Assembly (NCBI RefSeq): GCF_038958875.1
Contig: NZ_CP152407.1
Location: forward strand, 2,115,501 to 2,179,500
Length of the DNA stretch: 64,000 nucleotides
Source of the DNA: Acidovorax sp. FHTAMBA
Lineage (GTDB): Bacteria > Pseudomonadota > Gammaproteobacteria > Burkholderiales > Burkholderiaceae_C
Direction of reading: 5' to 3'
The translations under genes were made by a program, and so were the position numbers. The notes beneath the pieces were generated by a model. It saw nothing but the letters and a program-made list of their open reading frames with translations. It made no database searches and was not told the origin of the DNA. How positions within the stretch are numbered: position 1 is the first letter of the stretch; every line of letters begins with the position of its first letter. Shown in pieces: positions 26,923 to 33,677 of this stretch.

Positions 26923-26947
26923 GCCCCGGGGTTGACGACCCCGGGGC
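26923..26947 (+). terminator. Very stable hairpin between ccoP and ccoG
   Basis: A perfect 10-bp stem GCCCCGGGGT/ACCCCGGGGC with loop TGACG. No T run follows, so it may protect the ccoNOQP message from 3' decay or reduce transcription into ccoG rather than stop it fully. Confidence 0.5.
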
Positions 26948-26965
26948 ACACGGATCGACACCACC

Positions 26966-28411
26966 ATGAAGCCACCCAGCGAGCCTGCTCGCAAGGTCAT
27001 CCCGATCAACCCGGTTGCCTCCGATGCCTCATCGCAGGTGGAGATCGTGTCGCTGTACGAAGCGCAGAAGAAGATCTATCCACGCTCGATCAGCGGTCTG
27101 TTTGCGCGCTGGCGCTGGGGCATGGTGTTCCTCACGCAGCTGATCTTTTACGGTCTGCCGTGGCTGGAATGGGGTCAGCGCCAGATGGTCCTGTTTGACC
27201 TGGGCGCGCGGCGGTTTTACATCTTCGGGCTGGTTCTGTACCCGCAAGACTTCATCTACCTCACGGGACTGCTGATCATCTCGGCGCTGTCGCTGTTCCT
27301 TTTTACGGCAGTGGCGGGGCGCTTGTGGTGCGGGTTTGCATGTCCGCAGACGGTCTACACCGAAATGTTCATGTGGATCGAGCACAAGATTGAGGGTGAC
27401 CGCAGCGCGCGTCTGCGCCTGGACAACGGCCCCTGGACCTTTGAAAAAATCCGCAAGAAGTTTTTCAAGCAGGTGGTTTGGGTCTCGGTGGCGTTGTGGA
27501 CCGGGTTCACGTTTGTGGGCTACTTTGTGCCGATTCGCGAGCTTGGCGCAGAGTTGCTGGCGTTCCAGGGCAGCTGGCAGATCTTCTGGGTGCTGTTCTA
27601 CGGCTTTGCCACCTATGGCAACGCAGGGTACATGCGTGAGCAGGTGTGCAAATACATGTGCCCGTATGCCCGTTTCCAGAGCGCGATGTTCGACAAGGAC
27701 ACCCTGATCGTGAGTTACGACGTCGAACGCGGTGAGCCACGCGGCCCCCGCAACAAGACGATCGACTACAAGGCCAAGGGCCTGGGTGACTGCATCGACT
27801 GCACCCTGTGTGTGCAGGTTTGCCCCGTGGGCATCGATATCCGCAAAGGTCTGCAGTATGAGTGCATCGGCTGCGGCCTGTGTGTGGATGCATGCAACAC
27901 GGTGATGGACAAAATGCACTACCCGAGAGGGTTGATTCGCTTTTCCACACAGAATGGCGTCGCACAGCGCTGGAGCCAGTCCCAGATTTTGCGCCGCGTC
28001 CTGCGTCCGCGCGTTCTGATCTACAGCACCGTGCTCGTCGCGCTGTGCGTGGGCATGATGGCCAGCCTGGTCACGCGCACGCCACTGAAGGTGGATGTGG
28101 TTAGAGACCGTGCCGCCCTGTCGCGCATTGTGGCCGGGGGCAAGCTGGAGAACATCTACCGCCTGCAGATCATGAACGCTACAGAAGGCCCGCAGCGCTA
28201 CCGCATTGACGCACGCGGCCTTGAGGGGTTGGTGGTCGCTTCGGATGCAGAGGTGGAGATTGGAGCTGCTGAATCCAGGTGGGTCGCTGTCAGGCTGCAG
28301 ATTCCCTACGGGTCAGCGCCAGCGGGTTCCCATGCGGTTCAGTTCGACGTTCAGGCCTTGGGTACTGCGAGCCATGTGACCGAGAAATCGGTGTTTCTGG
28401 TCCCGCGCTAG
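26966..28411 (+). CDS. ccoG: cbb3 oxidase accessory protein CcoG (RdxA/FixG)
   Basis: A membrane iron-sulfur protein, reported elsewhere as a cupric reductase for cbb3 assembly. It has 481 residues, with membrane helices in the N-terminal half. Two four-cysteine clusters follow, CIDCTLCVQVCPVG and CIGCGLCVDACN, plus additional cysteines in WCGFACPQTVY and CKYMCPYARFQ. The C-terminal FixG immunoglobulin-like domain (about residues 360-480) is periplasmic. It stands directly after ccoNOQP, separated by a stable hairpin. Confidence 0.94.
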   Translation: MKPPSEPARKVIPINPVASDASSQVEIVSLYEAQKKIYPRSISGLFARWRWGMVFLTQLIFYGLPWLEWGQRQMVLFDLGARRFYIFGLVLYPQDFIYLTGLLIISALSLFLFTAVAGRLWCGFACPQTVYTEMFMWIEHKIEGDRSARLRLDNGPWTFEKIRKKFFKQVVWVSVALWTGFTFVGYFVPIRELGAELLAFQGSWQIFWVLFYGFATYGNAGYMREQVCKYMCPYARFQSAMFDKDTLIVSYDVERGEPRGPRNKTIDYKAKGLGDCIDCTLCVQVCPVGIDIRKGLQYECIGCGLCVDACNTVMDKMHYPRGLIRFSTQNGVAQRWSQSQILRRVLRPRVLIYSTVLVALCVGMMASLVTRTPLKVDVVRDRAALSRIVAGGKLENIYRLQIMNATEGPQRYRIDARGLEGLVVASDAEVEIGAAESRWVAVRLQIPYGSAPAGSHAVQFDVQALGTASHVTEKSVFLVPR

Positions 28412-28472
28412 GATGATTGTTTTGTGATGGCACTGTGTGCTCTCAGCCGACTATTTTTCAGGAGTTAACACC

Positions 28473-28754
28473 ATGCCAACCAGTTCTGCACTCAGTGCTG
28501 AGCCTTCCGTCCCAGAACCGTGGTGGAAGTTCGGCCATGTCTGGCTGATCATTGCTGGGCCGCTCATCGTGATCGTCGCGGGATTTGTGACGTTGTGGCT
28601 GGCGATTTCACGGCCTGATCCCGTGGTGGCCGAGGACTACTATCGCCAGGGCATTGAAATCAACAAGAACCTTGCGGAACCCGAGAAGAGCCTCGCACCC
28701 GCGATGAAGGGCCGCAACCATGCGGCTACGCCAGCGCAAGACCAGCCGCGCTGA
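28473..28754 (+). CDS. ccoH: FixH/CcoH-family cbb3 assembly protein
   Basis: A 93-residue inner-membrane protein. It has one transmembrane helix (HVWLIIAGPLIVIVAGFVTLWLAI) followed by the FixH pattern PVVAEDYYRQGIEINK. In other bacteria it is needed for stable cbb3 assembly. ATG 28473 follows a CAGGAG ribosome site. It lacks the longer periplasmic domain of rhizobial FixH, as is common in betaproteobacteria. Confidence 0.88.
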   Translation: MPTSSALSAEPSVPEPWWKFGHVWLIIAGPLIVIVAGFVTLWLAISRPDPVVAEDYYRQGIEINKNLAEPEKSLAPAMKGRNHAATPAQDQPR

Positions 28755-28810
28755 TACACAACGGGCCCCTGCGGCTCATGGCTTGCAAGGGCTTACCCGG
28801 AGACAAAACA

Positions 28811-29104
28811 ATGTGGACCCAACGGTTGATGTGGATTGCGTGGCCAGCGTTTCTGATGGCTGGTGTGCTGGAGATGCTGGTCTTTGCCATGGTGGATCCG
28901 CAAGATCTGCATTGGTTTGGGCAACCGCTCGCGCTGTCACGGCAGGGGGTCTACACGCTGGCCTTTTTTGCGTTCTGGGCGATCACGATGGCGTCCAGTG
29001 CGCTGACCACACTGCTGGCCATGTCACCCTTCGAGCTCAACCGTTGCCCTGTGCCGGAGGGGGAGCGCCCCGATGATTGCCGCAAGACGACTTCCTGCTC
29101 CTGA
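28811..29104 (+). CDS. Small membrane protein of unknown function (cbb3 cluster)
   Basis: A 97-residue protein with two hydrophobic helices (AWPAFLMAGVLEMLVFAMV and LAFFAFWAITMASSALTTLLAM), ending in a cysteine-containing tail (NRCPVPEGERPDDC...SCS). ATG 28811 follows CGGAGA. I do not recognise a characterised family. Its constant place after ccoH and before fnr suggests a link to cbb3 assembly or haem/copper supply. The C-terminal cysteines could bind metal, which is inference. Confidence 0.75.
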   Translation: MWTQRLMWIAWPAFLMAGVLEMLVFAMVDPQDLHWFGQPLALSRQGVYTLAFFAFWAITMASSALTTLLAMSPFELNRCPVPEGERPDDCRKTTSCS

Positions 29105-29144
29105 AGGGCTTGCAGGTTGCGGATGGCAGCGCAGTGTTGGCGGG

Positions 29145-29867
29145 TCAATGGCAGGCGGGCTGGTTGTTCACGATGCGCTTGAGTGCATCGGTTTCGAGAA
29201 TGCGGACATGGCGCTGTTTGACCTCCACAATGCCTTCTTCCACGAACTTTGAAAAAGTCCGGCTCACCGTCTCGAGCTTCAGGCCGAGATAGCTGCCGAT
29301 TTCCTCCCGGGTCATGCGCAGCACGAGTTCGGACTGCGAAAAACCTCGCGCATGCAAACGCTGAACCAGGTTCAGCAGAAAAGCTGCGAGGCGTTCTTCA
29401 GCACGCATGCTGCCCAGCAACAGCATCACGCCGTGCTCGCGAACGATTTCGCGGCTCATGATCTTGTGCACATGGTGCTGCAGCGCATTGACTTCACGCG
29501 ACAGTTCTTCGATGCGGTCAAACGGCATGACACAGACTTCTGCGTCTTCCAAAGCCACCGCGTCACACGTATGGTGGTCATTCACGATGCCATCGAGGCC
29601 GATGATTTCGCCAGCCATCTGAAAACCCGTCACTTGGTCGCGGCCGTCTTCCGTAGCGACGCAGGTCTTGAAGAAACCGGTGCGGATCGCATACAAGGAG
29701 GTAAAAGACTCGCCGTTGCGAAAAAGCGTGCCTCCGCGCTTGATCTTCCTACGCACCGCAACAATTTCATCAATACGCTGAAGTTGCTCGTCGTTCAGGC
29801 CAACTGGCATGCACAACTCACGCAGATTGCAGTTGGAGCAGGCGACTTTGATGGTGAGCGGATTCAT
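29145..29867 (-). CDS. fnr: FNR/ANR oxygen-sensing transcriptional regulator
   Basis: A 240-residue Crp/Fnr protein that should bind a [4Fe-4S] cluster and activate low-oxygen genes. All four ligand cysteines are present with E. coli FNR spacing: Cys10, Cys13, Cys19 and Cys112 (in EVCVMPF). The helix-turn-helix is MTREEIGSYLGLKLETVSRTFSKF, with the E..SR recognition residues of FNR. I use ATG 29867; a GTG two codons upstream is possible. It is divergent from hemN, with an FNR box and a weaker half-matching box between them, so autoregulation is likely. Confidence 0.95.
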   Translation of the reverse strand: MNPLTIKVACSNCNLRELCMPVGLNDEQLQRIDEIVAVRRKIKRGGTLFRNGESFTSLYAIRTGFFKTCVATEDGRDQVTGFQMAGEIIGLDGIVNDHHTCDAVALEDAEVCVMPFDRIEELSREVNALQHHVHKIMSREIVREHGVMLLLGSMRAEERLAAFLLNLVQRLHARGFSQSELVLRMTREEIGSYLGLKLETVSRTFSKFVEEGIVEVKQRHVRILETDALKRIVNNQPACH

Positions 29868-29943
29868 AAGCACAGGAACAGGTTGGATGTGAGCAAAGGC
29901 TCAATATGCCACCGCAGCGGCACTGTGGCGTACGGTTGGGCGA

Positions 29944-29957
29944 CTGACTTACATCAA
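29944..29957. promoter_or_regulatory. Weak FNR-like site in front of fnr
   Basis: CTGACTTACATCAA: the right half is perfect and the left half has two mismatches. It lies 77 bp upstream of the fnr start and might mediate autoregulation. Confidence 0.35.
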
Positions 29958-29985
29958 ATTGTCGTCGAAGGGGTCAGTTCTTCGC

Positions 29986-29999
29986 TTGACGCAGGTCAA
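29986..29999. promoter_or_regulatory. FNR/ANR box upstream of hemN
   Basis: TTGACGCAGGTCAA, symmetric half sites with the same GCAG spacer as the usp/ccoI box. It is 54 bp before the hemN start and 119 bp from fnr. Confidence 0.85.
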
Positions 30000-30052
30000 G
30001 GACAATGGCCTCAGCGTAAGGCACAGTTGCAGTGTACGCAAGGAAATCTCCC

Positions 30053-31435
30053 ATGACCGTTGTCACACCCGACCTGTTGCGCCGCTTTGATGTGCCGGGT
30101 CCTCGTTATACCTCTTACCCCACTGCCGACCGATTTGTCGAGGCCTTCGGGAAGGATGACTATGCGCTTGCACTGGAGCAACGGCGCCTGGGCTCGATGG
30201 CGAAGGCCTTGCCGCTGTCACTGTATGTGCACATCCCGTTTTGCGAGTCACTATGTTACTACTGCGCCTGCAACAAGATCATTACCAAACACCATGACCG
30301 CGCGGAGGTCTATCTCCGCTACCTCAGTCGCGAGATCGACCTGCACACTGCCCACTGCGGGCTGGGCCAGGTCGTGAGCCAGTTGCACCTGGGGGGGGGC
30401 ACGCCCACTTTCCTGACGGATGATGGGCTGCGTGAGTTGATGGCGATGCTCAAGCGAAGCTTCACGCTCGCGCCAGGCGGAGAGTATTCGATCGAGGTGG
30501 ATCCGCGCACGGTCAATGCGGACCGCCTTGCGGTGCTGGCGGAGCTGGGTTTTAACCGCTTGAGTTTTGGTGTGCAGGACTTCGATCCGGAGGTTCAGAA
30601 AGCAGTCCATCGCATTCAGCCCGCAGAGCAGGTGTTCTCGCTGGTGGAGTCTGCGCGGTCACTGGGTTTTGAATCCATCAATGTGGATCTGATCTACGGA
30701 CTTCCCCGCCAGACCCCAGAGTCCTTTGATCGTACCCTGGCCCAGGTCGCCCAACTACGGCCGGACCGCATCGCACTGTATGCGTATGCACATCTGCCCG
30801 AACGTTTCAAGCCACAGCGTCGCATCGCGTCGGTCGAGCTGCCCACTGCGGCGGGGAAAGTCTCGATGCTTTCCCGTTCCCTGGACGCCTTCATGGGCGC
30901 GGGCTATGTGTATGTGGGCATGGACCATTTTGCGTTGCCTGAAGACGCGCTGGCAGTGGCAAAACGGCAGGGGCGGCTGCATCGCAACTTCCAGGGTTAC
31001 AGCACCCAGCCGGACTGCGACCTGATTGGCCTGGGCGTTTCAGCGATTGGCCGTGTGGGGGCGACCTACAGCCAGAACGCGAAAACCTTGGAGGAATATT
31101 ACGACCTGCTCGACCAGGGGCGGTTGCCTGTGGTGCGCGGGTTGGCGCTGACACGGGACGATCTTGTTCGCCGTGCCGTCATCATGGCGTTGATGTGCCA
31201 GGGTGAGCTGTTGTTCGAACCGATGGAACAGGCCTGGTTGATTGACTTTAGGCAATATTTTTCGAGCGAACTGGTGCAATTGGAAGCCATGGCAGAGCAA
31301 GGACTTGTCGTCCTGCGGCCTGACGGGATTGAAGTCACGGCGATGGGGTGGTTCTTTGTGCGTGGAATTGCGATGGTCTTCGACCGCTATCTCCAGGCAG
31401 ATCGCAATCGGGCACGGTTTTCCCGCATTATCTGA
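30053..31435 (+). CDS. hemN: Oxygen-independent coproporphyrinogen III dehydrogenase
   Basis: A radical-SAM enzyme that makes protoporphyrinogen IX without oxygen for haem synthesis. It has 460 residues, the length of true HemN. The radical-SAM motif is CESLCYYCAC (Cys64, Cys68, Cys71, plus the extra Cys73 typical of HemN). The SAM-binding segments HLGGGTPTFL and VDLIYGLPRQT follow. ATG 30053 is preceded by AAGGAAAT. Behind an FNR box, it supplies haem for the cbb3 oxidase under low oxygen. Confidence 0.96.
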   Translation: MTVVTPDLLRRFDVPGPRYTSYPTADRFVEAFGKDDYALALEQRRLGSMAKALPLSLYVHIPFCESLCYYCACNKIITKHHDRAEVYLRYLSREIDLHTAHCGLGQVVSQLHLGGGTPTFLTDDGLRELMAMLKRSFTLAPGGEYSIEVDPRTVNADRLAVLAELGFNRLSFGVQDFDPEVQKAVHRIQPAEQVFSLVESARSLGFESINVDLIYGLPRQTPESFDRTLAQVAQLRPDRIALYAYAHLPERFKPQRRIASVELPTAAGKVSMLSRSLDAFMGAGYVYVGMDHFALPEDALAVAKRQGRLHRNFQGYSTQPDCDLIGLGVSAIGRVGATYSQNAKTLEEYYDLLDQGRLPVVRGLALTRDDLVRRAVIMALMCQGELLFEPMEQAWLIDFRQYFSSELVQLEAMAEQGLVVLRPDGIEVTAMGWFFVRGIAMVFDRYLQADRNRARFSRII

Positions 31436-31441
31436 ACGATC

Positions 31442-32188
31442 ATGATGATCGCGGTGGCATCGACTGCCTTCTTGATGGGGCTTGTCGGAGGCACTCATTG
31501 CCTGGCGATGTGCTCAGCGCCCTGTGGTGCGCTGGTGGGGCAGGGGCGGGAGCAAAAAGCTTCTGCCACTGACCGGATGGCACCATCGCCCGGGACTCAC
31601 ACCGTGCAGTGGATGCCGCGGGGTGGCATTTTTCGGCGCGCGGCGGCTTTCCATGTCGGACGCCTGCTCGGTTACTCGCTGGCGGGTTGCCTGGCAGCAT
31701 GGGCAATGGACAGTCTGGCGTGGCTTACCCAGCACACGACCGCCTTGCGTCCCGCTTGGACGCTCATGCATGTCGCCGTGATGGCCTGGGGTGTGATGAT
31801 GATGGTGCAGGCACGCCAGCCGCAATGGCTGGAGAACGCGGCCCGAGCCGTATGGGCGCGCGCCCGTCCCATGGTCAGTGCCCCTTCCGGGGTTTTCTTT
31901 GCGGGTGGGCTGTGGGCGCTCATGCCCTGCGGCTTGCTCTATTCGGCATTGCTGGTGGCCGCCCTGAGCGGAGGTCCTCTCGAAGGCGCAGTGACCATGG
32001 CACTGTTTGGGCTGGGCAGCGGGGTGTGGCTTGCGGGAGGGCCATGGGTCTGGACCCAACTGAAAACAAGGCTGAACACAGCCCGCGCGGACTGGGGAAC
32101 GCGGGTGGCGGGAGGCCTGCTTTTCGGAATCGCCTGCTGGGCACTCTGGATGGATCTGGTCTATAAGCCTTCGCTGTGGTGCCGGTAG
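31442..32188 (+). CDS. COG2836-type membrane protein (DsbD_2/sulfite exporter-like)
   Basis: A 248-residue protein with about six membrane helices. Two paired motifs, GGTHCLAMCSAPCGALV near the N-terminus and LMPCGLLYSALLVAALSG in the middle, put conserved cysteines in helices as in the DsbD-like transporters. Family members are often annotated as sulfite exporters, but their frequent place beside cbb3 and haem genes suggests copper or thiol-redox handling for cytochromes (inference). It begins 6 bp after hemN, so the two are likely co-transcribed from the FNR-controlled promoter. Confidence 0.85.
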   Translation: MMIAVASTAFLMGLVGGTHCLAMCSAPCGALVGQGREQKASATDRMAPSPGTHTVQWMPRGGIFRRAAAFHVGRLLGYSLAGCLAAWAMDSLAWLTQHTTALRPAWTLMHVAVMAWGVMMMVQARQPQWLENAARAVWARARPMVSAPSGVFFAGGLWALMPCGLLYSALLVAALSGGPLEGAVTMALFGLGSGVWLAGGPWVWTQLKTRLNTARADWGTRVAGGLLFGIACWALWMDLVYKPSLWCR

Positions 32189-32375
32189 GCGGCTGCTTCA
32201 GGCGTCCAGGGACCATCCTGATTGCGCTCGTCCCTGCGGCGGGCCTTGCTTTGTGTGGCGACTGTTGCCGTTAAGCTGCGGCAACCGATACCCCTCGCTG
32301 ATGCCTCGGTGGAACTGGCGATAATTTGTGTAACCATTGGTGGCATCGACGTCACGATGTTGCACACGCCCGAAA

Positions 32376-33677
32376 GTGAATTCTTCCATCCTCATTGACA
32401 TCAGCCAACTGCGCGTCGGCATGTACATCCAGCTTGACGTGGGCTGGTTGCACCATCCTTTCCCGGTGAGCAGTTTTCGGGTTGCCTCGGCGGAGCAGAT
32501 CGCTGCGTTGAGGGAGCTGGGGCTGACGGAAGTGCGTTACCTCCCGAAGAAGAGTGATCCGGAACTGAGGGATCTGGTGCCGGCGGCCTGGGATGTGCCG
32601 GAAATGAACGATACGGTATCGGGCAGACAGGTGGATGCAGCCGGGGCGCCAGTCCTGGTGGACGCTGAGGCCCAACGACGGCGTGAACTGCTCGACGCCC
32701 AGAACCGCGCCCTGGCAGCGTGCGACAAGCGGTTTGGTGAGGCCTCAAGGCAGTACCAGGCGCTCGAACGGGTCGTGACCGCCCAGCCCGAGGAAGCCCG
32801 TGCAAAGGGTGATGCGCTGGTGTCCGGCTGTGTTGCAGAACTTCTTGAAAATGGTGACTCGGTCATCCGGCTTCTGTCGGAGGGCGTGGGCGAGCGCAAT
32901 GCGCTCCATCCCATCAATGTGATGGTGATTTCACTGCTCCTGGGGCGGGCTCTCGGCATGAAGAGTGCCGAACTGTTCGACCTTGGCATCGCGGCGCTGA
33001 TCCATGATCTGGGAAAGATCAAGCTGCCTCCCAATCTCCGGCAGCCCACCGCTTCCATGATTCCGCAAGAGCGTTTGCGCTACGAAAGCCATGTCGCAGA
33101 ATCAGTGACCTTTGCCAAGCGCATGGGGCTGAGCGAGCCCGTGTGGACTGCTGTCGCCCGGCACCATGAGATGGCTGACGGCAGCGGGTTTCCGCTGCGG
33201 CTGTCGGGCCCTGATCTGGGCCGGTCGAGTCAGGTTCTCGCGCTGGTCAACCGCTACGACCGGATGTGCAATCCTGCCAACGGTGTGGACGCGCTCACGC
33301 CGCACGAGGCGTTGTCCGTCATCTTTGCCCAGCTGAAGGTACGTTTCGACTCCGTGGTGCTGGGGGCATTCATCCGCATGATGGGCGTCTATCCGCCCGG
33401 CTCCATCGTGCAGCTGGTCAACGACCGTTATGCCACGGTGGTCTCCGTGAACTCCTCACGTCCGTTGCGGCCCAAGGTCATCGTGCATGACCCCCGCGTT
33501 CCCAAGGACGAGGCACAGATTCTGGATCTTGAAACGGTGCCTGAGCTGGGTATCCGTCGTAGCCTCAAGCCGGCGCAGCTGCCGCGGGATGCGCTGGACT
33601 ATCTCTCTCCTCGCCAGCGCATCTGCTACTTCTTTGAGCGCGCCGTCGCCCCGGGGCCTGACGAGGCTGAGTCGTGA
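32376..33677 (+). CDS. HD-GYP domain protein, probable c-di-GMP phosphodiesterase
   Basis: A DUF3391-like N-terminal region (LRVGMYIQLDVGWLHHPFP) is followed by an HD-GYP domain. The metal-binding HD is present (ALIHDLGKIKLP), as are the following histidines and aspartate (HHEMADGSGFP). The GYP signature is changed to GFP, so activity is likely but not certain. I use GTG 32376 (VNSSILIDIS); an upstream ATG at 32337 gives 13 extra residues. The gene overlaps the next one at GTGA, so the two are translationally coupled. Confidence 0.87.
   Translation: MNSSILIDISQLRVGMYIQLDVGWLHHPFPVSSFRVASAEQIAALRELGLTEVRYLPKKSDPELRDLVPAAWDVPEMNDTVSGRQVDAAGAPVLVDAEAQRRRELLDAQNRALAACDKRFGEASRQYQALERVVTAQPEEARAKGDALVSGCVAELLENGDSVIRLLSEGVGERNALHPINVMVISLLLGRALGMKSAELFDLGIAALIHDLGKIKLPPNLRQPTASMIPQERLRYESHVAESVTFAKRMGLSEPVWTAVARHHEMADGSGFPLRLSGPDLGRSSQVLALVNRYDRMCNPANGVDALTPHEALSVIFAQLKVRFDSVVLGAFIRMMGVYPPGSIVQLVNDRYATVVSVNSSRPLRPKVIVHDPRVPKDEAQILDLETVPELGIRRSLKPAQLPRDALDYLSPRQRICYFFERAVAPGPDEAES

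Noticed and set aside
26923..26947. Classic intrinsic terminator after ccoP
   Set aside because: The stem is very strong but no T run follows, so I list it only as a hairpin of uncertain role.
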